This document shows positions 9,822-18,291 of a DNA stretch of 64,000 nt, one piece after another; the first letter of the stretch is position 1, and every line of letters starts with the position of its first letter. The notes beneath the pieces are model-generated. The model had not been told where the DNA came from and made no database searches. It worked only from the letters and a program-made list of their open reading frames with translations. The stretch is from Erysipelothrix aquatica (GTDB taxonomy: Bacteria > Bacillota_I > Bacilli_A > Erysipelotrichales > Erysipelotrichaceae), in the NCBI RefSeq assembly GCF_009828775.2, contig NZ_WTSY02000004.1, forward strand, positions 32,059-96,058. Reading direction: 5' to 3'. The translations under genes and the position numbers were made by a program.

Positions 9822-10655
9822 TTATCTGTTTTTGATGAAATTCTGAATCAATGCAGGCCAATCGGTTTGAATCATATCAAATCCAAGATCAATAAAGTGT
9901 CCCCATACCGCTTCGTAATCACCGGTTTCAATCGCACGATTATCGTCACGGTGTGCCGAGAGAATCGTTTTATCATCCAATGTAATTGTGTTAATCCATA
10001 AGCTGTATCCTTCAGCCTTAAGGGAACTGAGGTATGCTTTATCTGCTAACGTATCCGTATCCTTGGCCACAATCATTTCAAAAGCTACTGTATTTAATGC
10101 CATAGCTTTCACTATTTCGACATCCGTAACACTTTTGGTAATCGGCATGTACATGATTGATGGTCCTTTTTCCTTGAGTGTTGTGAGTAATGTTTTGTCG
10201 ACTGGGGACTTAATAATAATCTGTGACGCCATTGCCGCCTCGTTGATGTATTCAATAATGTCTTCCCAATAAAACCATGAACGATCAATGTTGATCAAAC
10301 AATCAGGTGTTTCTTTTACAAACGCAAGGACATCATCCAGACGTTCGAGTTTGTAATGTGTTGGTGTGGCATTCGATCCGCTAATGTACAAGGTTTCGAT
10401 TTCCGTAGATGTTGCCTCACGAATATCTTTATCAAATCCAAGTACTGTTTTCTCAAGACCGTTGTGAAATGCATAAAAAATGCCATCTGAACTTCTGATT
10501 ACATCAATTTCGAGTATATGAGCACCATGACGTAATGCATTCTTATACGCGAGAATCGTATTTTGGGCAATGTACCCGCCATTCAATCCACGGTGGGATG
10601 CAATTAAGACTCCATGCTTTTGGAGCATTTGTTTTAAGTAATTATTTTCGGACAT
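9822..10655 (-). CDS. glycerophosphodiester phosphodiesterase family protein
   Basis: This 277-residue protein has the GDPD TIM-barrel pattern: HRG (21-23), LEIDV (48-52) with paired acidic metal ligands, and SSDGIFYAFH with catalytic-type His64. No signal peptide is visible, so it should act in the cytoplasm. Where most family members read ENT, this one reads QNT (Gln31), replacing a usual metal-ligand Glu, so activity or metal use may be altered. It has a clear AGGAGG site and is the first gene of the importer operon, 11 bases before the lipoprotein gene. It probably hydrolyses an imported glycerophosphodiester or similar ester. Confidence 0.85.
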   Translation of the reverse strand: MSENNYLKQMLQKHGVLIASHRGLNGGYIAQNTILAYKNALRHGAHILEIDVIRSSDGIFYAFHNGLEKTVLGFDKDIREATSTEIETLYISGSNATPTHYKLERLDDVLAFVKETPDCLINIDRSWFYWEDIIEYINEAAMASQIIIKSPVDKTLLTTLKEKGPSIMYMPITKSVTDVEIVKAMALNTVAFEMIVAKDTDTLADKAYLSSLKAEGYSLWINTITLDDKTILSAHRDDNRAIETGDYEAVWGHFIDLGFDMIQTDWPALIQNFIKNR

Positions 10656-10688
10656 AAGCTTCCTCCTACATCAAGATTACCAATGAAA

Positions 10689-10729
10689 TTGGAACGTGTC
10701 AATTTAAAAAAATGTTAAAATAGCGTCAA
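10689..10729 (-). promoter_or_regulatory. promoter of phosphodiesterase/importer operon with LacI-type operator
   Basis: On the minus strand a -35 TTGACG (10724-10729) and a -10 TAAATT (10701-10706) are 17 bases apart. The sequence TTGGAACGTGTCAA at 10689-10702 overlaps the -10 end and the expected start point. It matches the perfect palindrome TTGGAACGTTCCAA at 12 of 14 positions, with the central CG usual for LacI-family operators. Confidence 0.7.
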
Positions 10730-10787
10730 TAATGAAAGGGATTACATTAATATTCAGTTAAATAGCGGTTTTTACTCAATTGTGTGA

Positions 10788-10801
10788 TTTGAACGTTCCA
10801 A
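10788..10801. promoter_or_regulatory. second LacI-type operator
   Basis: TTTGAACGTTCCAA matches the palindrome TTGGAACGTTCCAA at 13 of 14 positions. It lies 99 bases centre-to-centre from the operator at 10689, on the far side of the promoter, a layout compatible with looping. The likely binder is the adjacent LacI-type regulator. Confidence 0.65.
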
Positions 10802-10805
10802 TATA

Positions 10806-10829
10806 AAAGAGAAGGCTTTACCTTCTCTT
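10806..10829 (-). terminator. intrinsic terminator of the LacI-fusion gene
   Basis: The minus-strand hairpin AGAGAAGG-TAAAG-CCTTCTCT followed by TTTT includes the stop codon of the regulator gene in its loop. Confidence 0.8.
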
Positions 10830-12968
10830 GTTTAATGTTTCGATTGCTCGTTCTAATGCATCGTCTAGTGTCGAGACCCCCAAAATATAGGATCGAATCG
10901 CTTCTCCCAAAATCATTTCGTAGCTGAATTCATCAATACCAATATCAATCAGCGATTCTTCACGACGTTTTCCCTTTGCAAAATATTCGGGATATTTCTC
11001 TATCCACGGATAAATACGGAGCACATCAACGTTTTCATGAACTTTGTTGGTTAAAATACTTCCGCCAAGATATGTAATTAAAGCCGATATCTCGGGACTG
11101 TAAAGCCATTCCAAAAATTTGATACCCGCTGCTTCATGGCTTGTAGTTTTTGTAATACCAATTACACCCCCACCAAGCATTGGTTGTCCACCTGGAATAT
11201 CTGCATAACCAATTCGATGAATGCCTTCTTCTGATTCAATCAAAGATGACGCATGATTCGAATAGACTGTTCCCATTGCGGTGCTGCCACTTGTAAGATT
11301 ATTTAAGACATCACTCCACCAATGATTCGTATCTCGATCGGAATATTTTTTTGATTGAACATACGCTTCAATAGCCCCACGCATCACCGGGTGCTTTAGA
11401 TCATACATCTTGATATCCACTTGTTTCTTTTGACTGTAGTCACGAACTCGCGGGATAAAATCACTTGCTGTGACGATATTGGAGCCATACACCAAGGATG
11501 TCCCGTAGTGTGTCTTCGACTTGTTGTTGAACTCACGCGTAAAAAATTCGCTGATTTCATCATATTCCTCATACGTTGTGGGAACCGTTAAATTACGTTT
11601 GTGCATTTCATAAAAACTACGTTTGATGATCGCATCTTCAAACAAGTCTTTACGATAATACAAGACTTGGACCGATGCATCGAGTGGGACTGTATACATG
11701 ATGCCATCGATGTGTGTATAGTCATCCGGAATATATCGCGGTACACGAGCTTGAAGAGTATCTATTTTTAAGTTATCCAGTTTCTTAAAAATTTGGGCAC
11801 CAACACGGGTCATCCATCCCATATCGATTCGGATGAGGTCATAATTTTTTACCGAGTCAGGAAGCGATACAGTCTTTAGGAGCTCATCGTATGTCAGTTC
11901 CACGATATTAACACGAATGCTGTGTTGGGTCGTAAAATCTGCGACAATTGCGCGAATGGCATTGGTTGTCGGTGACTTCAGCATGAGAACATTAATTTCT
12001 TCCAACTCATCCGGTTTCGTCACGGTTTCGTATTTAAATCCATCATCTGCTAGTATCAAATGACTTACAGGTGCTTCAAAATCGAGTTGGGTCACAATTT
12101 CTGCAGCTTTTTTCCCAAGTTGTTGATAATTCACATCCATACGATAGGCCGCTTGCGGATCAAGAAGTCCTGTCGCCCCTACAGTATAAATATTGGGCAT
12201 CGTGGCATGATTCGTAAAGCGTGTTAGCTTCATGGCATTTTCAACAACATCTTCATCCATCGCAATAATTGCATCATACAAATGATGTTGTGACAAAATG
12301 TCTAACGTTCCTTTCATCAGCAGAAGATCGTCTAGACGCTTGTGAGTCATGGCAACGTCTTCATCTTCCAAAACGTCACTCACGCCTTCAAGAAATTCCC
12401 GATACATGACTTTTGATTGCCCCGTCACAACAACAATGTTGCGACGGTTGTCCTGGATTACTTGTCGTGCAAGCGCATTTCCTAATGCCCGATAATCAAA
12501 ACTAATTGAATGAACCAAAGGGTGCGTAGATGTTAAGTCTCGATTTAAAATCATCACCGGAATATCCAACGCTTCATATTCTTCAAGTCGCTTTAATACA
12601 CTATATGCAATGACGCATGAGGCACCCGAAGATGCAATTTTTTCAATAATATTTAATTCAATCTCGCGATTTCCATTTGAAAAGTAGACATCAAATTCAA
12701 ATTCAGTTTTCGCGATTTCGAATTCAATACCTTTGTAGATTTCATTATATTTATGGAGCATTAAACTCGGTAGAATCAAGCCGACCTTTCGTGCACTTCC
12801 TTTTCGAAGTTGCTTGGCCTGGACGTTCATGACGAAGCCCAATTCTTTGGCCGCTTGTTCCACACGACGAATTTTTTCCACACTGACATTGCCATTTTTA
12901 TTTAAGACGTTTGAAACTGTTCCATGCGAAACGCCTGCGCGTTTTGCGATATCTTTGATCGTTGCCAT
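10818..12968 (-). CDS. LacI-family regulator fused to a solute-binding-protein domain
   Basis: The 716-residue protein is about twice the length of an ordinary LacI regulator. Residues 1-55 are a LacI helix-turn-helix (TIKDIAKRAGVSHGTVSNVL). Residues 60-325 form the usual type I periplasmic-binding effector domain. From about residue 335 to the end there is a second domain resembling family 1 extracellular solute-binding proteins, including TVPLDASVQVLYYRKDLFED and a later GGGVIGITKTTSHEAAGIKFLEWLYS-like region. No signal peptide exists, so this domain is cytoplasmic and probably senses a ligand. Its own terminator follows, and the two LacI-type operators lie just beyond, so it probably represses the phosphodiesterase/importer operon. 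Confidence 0.85.
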   Translation of the reverse strand: MATIKDIAKRAGVSHGTVSNVLNKNGNVSVEKIRRVEQAAKELGFVMNVQAKQLRKGSARKVGLILPSLMLHKYNEIYKGIEFEIAKTEFEFDVYFSNGNREIELNIIEKIASSGASCVIAYSVLKRLEEYEALDIPVMILNRDLTSTHPLVHSISFDYRALGNALARQVIQDNRRNIVVVTGQSKVMYREFLEGVSDVLEDEDVAMTHKRLDDLLLMKGTLDILSQHHLYDAIIAMDEDVVENAMKLTRFTNHATMPNIYTVGATGLLDPQAAYRMDVNYQQLGKKAAEIVTQLDFEAPVSHLILADDGFKYETVTKPDELEEINVLMLKSPTTNAIRAIVADFTTQHSIRVNIVELTYDELLKTVSLPDSVKNYDLIRIDMGWMTRVGAQIFKKLDNLKIDTLQARVPRYIPDDYTHIDGIMYTVPLDASVQVLYYRKDLFEDAIIKRSFYEMHKRNLTVPTTYEEYDEISEFFTREFNNKSKTHYGTSLVYGSNIVTASDFIPRVRDYSQKKQVDIKMYDLKHPVMRGAIEAYVQSKKYSDRDTNHWWSDVLNNLTSGSTAMGTVYSNHASSLIESEEGIHRIGYADIPGGQPMLGGGVIGITKTTSHEAAGIKFLEWLYSPEISALITYLGGSILTNKVHENVDVLRIYPWIEKYPEYFAKGKRREESLIDIGIDEFSYEMILGEAIRSYILGVSTLDDALERAIETLNKRR

Positions 12969-13000
12969 CGTTTCACCTCATAGTTTAATAATATGCGATT

Positions 13001-13597
13001 TTAGCTTTTTTTAATAGACCTCTGGTGATTTTTAAATATGTAGATACAAGCCGTGAGTGATCCTGCCATATTTACAACGATGTCTTTCATCGTATCCCAA
13101 AGGACTTCATGACCACTCCGATCCATATAGCGTTGTAGATTCAAATCCATCAAGCCATCAGCCGTATACTCATAAAGCTCCCAGAAGATTCCCAAAGTCA
13201 TTGCAAAGCAAAAAACAAAAATCATGATAACTATGATTGGAGCAGGTTTCTCTTGCATAAAATGACACCACACCTCATAACCAATCAACGTCAGTAACGC
13301 GCCACTTGAAAAATGAAGGACTGAATCATAATGTTCAAACGTGGAATAAAACCCGAATCGTTCCCCTGCATAAAGTGTTGCAAGTATGAAGAGATAATAG
13401 AGAATATAGATACTGTCATCGAGCTGTTTAAACCATGATTTTTTTAGATGCCATGGTACTGAAATTGCCACAAGTCCGATTGCAAATTTCGAAAGTGGCA
13501 AAAGATTGGCCATAAAATTCGTACTGTATGTCACGATATTGTAGGAAAAGAGTCCAATCCCCACAATCATTAATAACTTCGCTATTTTTTGTTTCAT
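13001..13597 (-). CDS. membrane protein, DUF2238/YjdF-like
   Basis: This 198-residue protein has about six membrane helices. The conserved patches YDSVLHFSSGALLTLIGYE, FWELYEYTADGLMDLNLQ and DTMKDIVVNMAGSL resemble the DUF2238/YjdF-like family of integral membrane proteins. The repeated acidic and His residues at the membrane edges (DSVLH, FWELYE, DTMKDI) suggest a conserved active or metal site, but no function is established. It follows the CHR transporter pair by 1 base, so it is co-transcribed with them. Confidence 0.65.
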   Translation of the reverse strand: MKQKIAKLLMIVGIGLFSYNIVTYSTNFMANLLPLSKFAIGLVAISVPWHLKKSWFKQLDDSIYILYYLFILATLYAGERFGFYSTFEHYDSVLHFSSGALLTLIGYEVWCHFMQEKPAPIIVIMIFVFCFAMTLGIFWELYEYTADGLMDLNLQRYMDRSGHEVLWDTMKDIVVNMAGSLTACIYIFKNHQRSIKKS

Positions 13598-13598
13598 T

Positions 13599-14162
13599 TT
13601 AAACTCCTATCAAGACCAAAAAGATTCCAACGCCACCGGTTAAAAGCATCACGACTGTGGGATCCCACTTTAGTTTTCGAATAATAATAAATGCACCTAT
13701 GAAAATAAATGCGTTGGTAACATCAAGCGTATCAATGGCTACAGCGTTTCCATTCCACATCGCATTCATAAAAATAGAAACACCCGCAACAGCGATTAAG
13801 GCCACGACCGTAGGACGAACTGCATCTAATGTTGCTTGAATTGCACGGACTTTCGAGTAATTAAAGTATATATAAGCCAACACAGATACAATCACGATGG
13901 ATGGGAACACATTTCCCAACGTCGCAACAATTGCACCGGGAATACCGGCGACTTGAAGCCCCACAAATGTTGCGGAATTTAATGCAATTGGACCGGGTGT
14001 CATTTGAGATATGGTAATAAGATCTGTAAATTGTGCAAGCGTCAACCAACCATGTTTATCTACCACTTGAGCTTGAATCGGCGCCATTGCAGCATAACCA
14101 CCTCCAAAGCTCACCAAACCAATCTGCAAAAAACTGATAAACAATTCCCAATAGATCATCAT
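13599..14162 (-). CDS. chromate transporter family protein (CHR), second half-protein
   Basis: The 187-residue product is a single CHR domain: FLQIGLVSFGGGYAAMAPIQ near the N-terminus, then ISQMTPGPIALNSATFVG, the family hallmark. It overlaps the upstream CHR gene by 4 bases. Paired short CHR proteins are thought to function together as a heteromeric transporter with inverted topologies. Chromate export has been shown for some members; the physiological anion here is unknown. Confidence 0.88.
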   Translation of the reverse strand: MMIYWELFISFLQIGLVSFGGGYAAMAPIQAQVVDKHGWLTLAQFTDLITISQMTPGPIALNSATFVGLQVAGIPGAIVATLGNVFPSIVIVSVLAYIYFNYSKVRAIQATLDAVRPTVVALIAVAGVSIFMNAMWNGNAVAIDTLDVTNAFIFIGAFIIIRKLKWDPTVVMLLTGGVGIFLVLIGV

Positions 14163-14713
14163 TTCTGTGACCTCACGGTCATTTCAAAAACACCCATCAA
14201 GCCCGCAACAACAATCAGTATTAATGCGTTGATTTGAAACAGTAGCGATAAGGTAAACGTTGCAACCATAATCATGAGATACATCATATTTTTTGATTGG
14301 ATGATTTGATGCCCGAGCGTCATGACGACATCGAGGATTACCGCAGCCACACCTGCTTGCATCGTGTGTAAAGCAGCTGCAATATAACGATTTGCTTTAA
14401 AAGCATCATAGTAGCGCGAAATCACGGAGAGCAAAATTAGAGGTGGTAAAACCGTTCCTAAAGTACAGACTAATGCACCCGAAATACCCGCAATTTTATA
14501 TCCAATCAAAATGGATGCATTCACTGCGAGCGAACCTGGTGCAGATTGTGCGATGGCAGTCATATCCATCATTTCATCATTACTAATCCAGCCCAAGTTA
14601 TCCACAAATTTCTTTTGAAGTAAGGGGATAATGACATACCCTCCTCCAAACGTAAATGCACTTAAGTAAAATGAGGAGGAGAATAGTTGCCAGTATTTTT
14701 CAGTTCGTTTCAT
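14159..14713 (-). CDS. chromate transporter family protein (CHR), first half-protein
   Basis: This 184-residue CHR domain protein contains FYLSAFTFGGGYVIIPLLQKKFV and AIAQSAPGSLAVNASILIGYKIAG, parallel to the motifs in the next gene. The two genes overlap by 4 bases, so equal expression is likely. No long-chain fused ChrA is present. There is no nearby chromate reductase to support a chromate role specifically. Confidence 0.88.
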   Translation of the reverse strand: MKRTEKYWQLFSSSFYLSAFTFGGGYVIIPLLQKKFVDNLGWISNDEMMDMTAIAQSAPGSLAVNASILIGYKIAGISGALVCTLGTVLPPLILLSVISRYYDAFKANRYIAAALHTMQAGVAAVILDVVMTLGHQIIQSKNMMYLMIMVATFTLSLLFQINALILIVVAGLMGVFEMTVRSQK

Positions 14714-14778
14714 GATATCGCCTCGATTTCTTCATTAATCATATACTTTTTGCGCGTTGCCTTCAAATTAGGTACATA

Positions 14779-14805
14779 AAAAAGAGAGCATTTGGCTCTC
14801 TTTTT
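14779..14805 (-). terminator. intrinsic terminator of the MATE gene
   Basis: The minus-strand stem AAAGAGAGC / GCTCTCTTT with a short A-rich loop ends in a T tract right after the MATE stop codon. Confidence 0.85.
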
Positions 14806-16150
14806 ATATGAGTTGTGAATGCGTATCTTTTGGAGCGTCAAGATGGGCACTGATGCTATGCCAAATCCATCCTGAAGCAACCATTGTCAGTACTTCCGCA
14901 CCAATGACTGCGAACCAAATACTCGTCGGTCCAAAGAACAATGGTAAAACAACCAATAAAACCATGAGAGGAACCGTTGAGCGCATCAGTGATAAATTCG
15001 TTGATGCTTTCTGATAATCCAATGCTTGAAGAACTGTTGCAAGCACGATATTAACAGCTGCAAAGACAAGATTCAAGAAATAGATATTGGCAATTGCACT
15101 TGCGTTGGTGATTAAAAGTGCATCGTTTGTAAAGAGACTGATAACAATAGGCCCAGCCAACCACATAAGAGCTGTAAAGGCGAACGCCAAACCAGCATTA
15201 AACCAAAGCGTTGATCGTGTTAAAGACACAATCCGGTCATTATCACCACTTCCGGCAAAGAAACTAATCGCAGGTTGAATCCCTTGAGATGACCCCAGGA
15301 ACGCCGTCAATGCAATCAAGGCAAGATAACCAATGATTACATAAGCCGATAATGTCGCCTCACCCATACCTTGATGTGTGATTGAAAGGTTATAGAAGAG
15401 GGTTACTAAGCCGATAGAAAAGTTGGTAATAAAAGCTGCCATCCCCTTTACGGTAATGTCCCATACATCTTTAAGCGAGAAGGTCATGAATTTGAATGAC
15501 AAGACACCTTTTTTTCGTAAAAAGTGTGGCAATAAAATCATGACACTAAACACCGGACCCAGGGCTGTCGCAAGAGCAGCTCCTGCCATTCCCATATTCA
15601 AGGGATACATAAAGACCCAATCGAGCAAGATATTGGATAATGACCCCACAATAAGTGCCCACATTGCAAGTCGTGGTGCATTGTCATTTCGCGCAAAGGT
15701 ACTCAACGTAAAACTAAAAATTAAAAACGGTGATGCAGTTATAAAGTAGCGCAAGTAAACCATCGTATCGTTTAAAATCAGATCGGTCGCACCCATAAAA
15801 CGGGCCAACGGTTCTAAGAATAGGTTTCCTAGAAGAACGACACTCGCTGCGAGAATCAACGTAATCATATTTGCTTTATTAAAAATTTGGTTTGCAGAAT
15901 TGGTATCATTTTTACCTAAAGATGATGAAATAACAACCCCCGCCCCTACTGAAATTAGCATGGATATCGCTATCATAATTTCCACAACCGGAATCGCTAC
16001 TCCTGCCGCTGCAAGCGCGTCAGGCCCCAAGCGTCTCCCAATGAAAATGCCGTCAATAATAAAATAGATAGAATTGAAAATGAGTCCAATCATTTGTGGA
16101 ATCGCAAACTTCCAAATAATATGCCGATTGCTTATTTTCGAATAATTCAT
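14804..16150 (-). CDS. MATE family multidrug efflux transporter
   Basis: This 448-residue, twelve-helix protein belongs to the MATE/MepA group. The typical early segment IPQMIGLIFNSIYFIIDGIFIGRRLGPDALAAAG-like is present and the two six-helix halves are recognisable. MATE pumps use Na+ or H+ gradients to expel organic cations or drugs. A strong GAGGAGG site precedes the ATG. The gene has its own promoter and a leader carrying a terminator hairpin between promoter and start codon, so expression is probably controlled by premature termination. Confidence 0.92.
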   Translation of the reverse strand: MNYSKISNRHIIWKFAIPQMIGLIFNSIYFIIDGIFIGRRLGPDALAAAGVAIPVVEIMIAISMLISVGAGVVISSSLGKNDTNSANQIFNKANMITLILAASVVLLGNLFLEPLARFMGATDLILNDTMVYLRYFITASPFLIFSFTLSTFARNDNAPRLAMWALIVGSLSNILLDWVFMYPLNMGMAGAALATALGPVFSVMILLPHFLRKKGVLSFKFMTFSLKDVWDITVKGMAAFITNFSIGLVTLFYNLSITHQGMGEATLSAYVIIGYLALIALTAFLGSSQGIQPAISFFAGSGDNDRIVSLTRSTLWFNAGLAFAFTALMWLAGPIVISLFTNDALLITNASAIANIYFLNLVFAAVNIVLATVLQALDYQKASTNLSLMRSTVPLMVLLVVLPLFFGPTSIWFAVIGAEVLTMVASGWIWHSISAHLDAPKDTHSQLI

Positions 16151-16288
16151 AGTTCCTCCTCAAGCATATAAAAAGGCCAAAGTAGCATTTACTTTGGCCT
16201 TGCATGCGTTTCTTTATGACACCGTACGACTCGGCAGTCTTCCGGATGTGTTCTTCCCGTATTTTAGCACACTGACATCATATGTCAA
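16151..16288 (-). promoter_or_regulatory. MATE promoter, dyad operator and leader attenuator (possible riboswitch)
   Basis: On the minus strand -35 TTGACA (16283-16288) and -10 TAAAAT (16261-16266) are 16 bases apart. A dyad TGACAT-ATG-ATGTCA (16273-16287) covers the -35 and spacer. The transcript would start near 16255. It contains a nested fold (ACAC..CCG..GACT-GCCG-AGTC..CGG..TGT) and then a perfect 11-bp terminator stem (16174-16184 with 16190-16200) followed by UUUUU. The ribosome site is at 16155-16161. I could not match the roughly 60-base aptamer-like part to a riboswitch class I know. Confidence 0.7.
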
Positions 16289-16320
16289 TAATGGCGTGCG
16301 GATGCATCCTCGATAAACAA

Positions 16321-16350
16321 AAGCACTTACTTCGGGGAAAGTAAGTGCCT
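16321..16350 (-). terminator. intrinsic terminator of the ABC-2 transporter operon
   Basis: The minus-strand stem GCACTTACT / AGTAAGTGC is followed by TTTTGTTTA, about 55 bases after the permease stop. Confidence 0.75.
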
Positions 16351-16401
16351 TCATGTTTGATTTAGACTGATAAATCGAGAATTAAGAGAGATAAAGTAAT
16401 G

Positions 16402-17193
16402 TTAGTTTTGTGCTAAACGCATGAAACGTTTAAAGCCAACATAACCCATTATTATTGTGAATACAACCATACCCAACACACTGAACATAAGTGGCATAGA
16501 CGCTACATCCACATACATCAATGCTCGAAGTGCTTCGTTAATATACACAAGCGGGTTTACAAGGACAAGCATCTGGAATACTGGTAATGCGGACAATGCA
16601 TCCCATGTAAAGAAGATTGCTCCTGTAAATACCATAGGCATTAAGAATCCTGGGAACATTGCAGCAATTTGCATTGGCTTCACGATTGTTCCTACTAACA
16701 ATCCTAGTGTTGCGGATGCAAATGATGCAAGAATCAAGACACCGATAAGTCCAATGATTTGTCCGAATGTGAAGGAGAAGACAAGGTATTCGTTCATGAA
16801 TATGAGTGAAATTGGTAGTACGATTAACGCACCAATCCATGATTCGATGATACCAACAATCATTTTCGCTATCGCAATGTATCGTGTATCAATTGGTGCT
16901 TGAAGACGGTCTTCAATTTCTCGGGAATTATTGAAGTCCATTGTTAAGGGAACTGCAGTACCATGGATACCTGTAAGGAGTAAACTCATTCCAACCATAC
17001 CAGGGAACATATACTGTGGAAAGTCTGCGGATACGACACCAATTTTAGGAAGCACATATCCATAAATTAAGATAAGAATAAATGGTAACATCCCAACTCT
17101 AAATATAAATTCATATTTGTCGCGGGCCTGAATCACTAAGTCACGTTTGACCATTGTTGTGATAATTTGACGTTTGCTAATATTTGTTTCCAT
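16402..17193 (-). CDS. ABC-2 type transporter permease (DrrB-like)
   Basis: The 263-residue protein has six membrane helices of the ABC-2 permease family. The cytoplasmic segment FNNSREIEDRLQAPIDTRYIAIAKMIVG is the family loop before helix 3. Its start codon overlaps the ATPase stop by one base (TAATG), so the pair is coupled. Such DrrAB-type pairs export drugs, lipids or antibiotics; no substrate can be named here. Confidence 0.88.
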   Translation of the reverse strand: METNISKRQIITTMVKRDLVIQARDKYEFIFRVGMLPFILILIYGYVLPKIGVVSADFPQYMFPGMVGMSLLLTGIHGTAVPLTMDFNNSREIEDRLQAPIDTRYIAIAKMIVGIIESWIGALIVLPISLIFMNEYLVFSFTFGQIIGLIGVLILASFASATLGLLVGTIVKPMQIAAMFPGFLMPMVFTGAIFFTWDALSALPVFQMLVLVNPLVYINEALRALMYVDVASMPLMFSVLGMVVFTIIMGYVGFKRFMRLAQN

Positions 17194-18146
17194 TATTTTG
17201 CTCCTTTTGTTGTTAAGTGTACGAAGACATCATCCAAAGTAATGTTGCTGAGGTTGAAGGATCGCATTTTTAAGTGGTTCTTGTTAATCCACTCAAGGAC
17301 TGCTTCTGATGCTGCAGGTTTGTCTTCAAGATAGAGTGTTAAGCTCGTTGGCGATGTTTCGGATGCTGAACTGACTTCGGGTAGGTCAGCTAACGCATCT
17401 TTGAGTGTTTGCTCAATCGCTTCAAACTCAACGTTGATAATTTGGTTACCAGGTGTTAATTGCTTCAATTCTGCCGAGGTACCAATCGCTTGGATGACGC
17501 CATTACTGAATATCGCAATACGATCTGAGAATCGTTCGGGTTCTTCCATATAGTGTGTTGTCAAGAACACTGTTGTTCCCTCACGATTTAGCTCCAACAT
17601 TTCTTCCCATAAAACTTCACGATATGCTGGATCAAGACCTGTAGTTGGTTCATCTAAGAATAATATTTCTGGCTTGTGAACCATAGCTCTTGAAATCTTC
17701 AAGCGTTGTGCCATCCCACCTGAGAAACTCTTCACGTATTCGTGTTGCCAATCTTTAAGTCCGAATTTTTCCAATAAGAAATCCGCACGAGATTCAGCCT
17801 CTTTGCGACTCATTCCGAAGTACAACGCATGGTAGATGAGATTTTCACGTGCAGTGAGACCTCGATCTAAATTGTTGTGTTGTGCCACGATACCAATTTT
17901 GCTTCGTGCTTCGATTGCGTTAAGACGCAATGGCTTACCGTCAATGAACACGTGTCCATCGGTAATTTCTTTTTGTGTCGTCAGCATTCCAATTGTTGTC
18001 GATTTTCCTGCTCCGTTTGGTCCTAAGAAACTAAAGATTTCTCCACGTTTTACTTCAAAGCTAATCCCTTTCACGGCTTCGAAGATTTCGCCATTCTTTT
18101 TGCGGTAGTGCTTCACGAGATCGCGTACTTCAATAATGTTGTCCAT
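17193..18146 (-). CDS. ABC-2 type transporter ATP-binding protein (DrrA-like)
   Basis: This 317-residue ATPase shows Walker A GPNGAGKST, Q-loop VAQHNNLDRGLT, signature KSFSGGMAQRLKISRA, Walker B LFLDEPTTGLDP and the H-loop TTHYMEEPERFSDRI. The C-terminal region of about 80 residues is the DrrA-like extension. Promoter elements and two dyad operators lie directly upstream, so this transporter is probably induced by a ligand through a repressor not encoded beside it. Confidence 0.92.
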   Translation of the reverse strand: MDNIIEVRDLVKHYRKKNGEIFEAVKGISFEVKRGEIFSFLGPNGAGKSTTIGMLTTQKEITDGHVFIDGKPLRLNAIEARSKIGIVAQHNNLDRGLTARENLIYHALYFGMSRKEAESRADFLLEKFGLKDWQHEYVKSFSGGMAQRLKISRAMVHKPEILFLDEPTTGLDPAYREVLWEEMLELNREGTTVFLTTHYMEEPERFSDRIAIFSNGVIQAIGTSAELKQLTPGNQIINVEFEAIEQTLKDALADLPEVSSASETSPTSLTLYLEDKPAASEAVLEWINKNHLKMRSFNLSNITLDDVFVHLTTKGAK

Positions 18147-18160
18147 AACTTCCTCCTGTC

Positions 18161-18213
18161 GTTTACGTTTGTAAACACATCTATAGATTACAAGTGTAAA
18201 CGATATTTGTCAA
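18161..18213 (-). promoter_or_regulatory. promoter of the DrrAB-type operon with two dyad operators
   Basis: On the minus strand -35 TTGACA (18208-18213) and -10 TAATCT (18185-18190) are 17 bases apart. One dyad, GTTTACACTTGTAATC (18186-18201), fills the spacer and touches the -10. A second, GTTTACAAACGTAAAC (18161-18176), lies just downstream of the start point and has perfect 6-bp arms. The pattern resembles TetR-type repressor sites; the regulator is unidentified. Confidence 0.7.
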
Positions 18214-18249
18214 GCCTTTTGGCAAATATTTCTAAAATTATTTTTCGCA

Positions 18250-18284
18250 TGAAAAAACACGAACTGAAGCGTCCGTGTGTTTCG
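18250..18284 (-). terminator. intrinsic terminator of the metallo-hydrolase gene
   Basis: The minus-strand stem ACACGGAC / GTTCGTGT (with one G-T pair) and a TTTTTT tail follow the stop codon at 18292. Confidence 0.7.
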
Positions 18285-18291
18285 TAAGAAT

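Noticed and set aside
9811..9861. Longer start for the lipoprotein gene inside the phosphodiesterase gene
   Set aside because: The extra residues would spoil the signal peptide, and AGGAG supports the later ATG.
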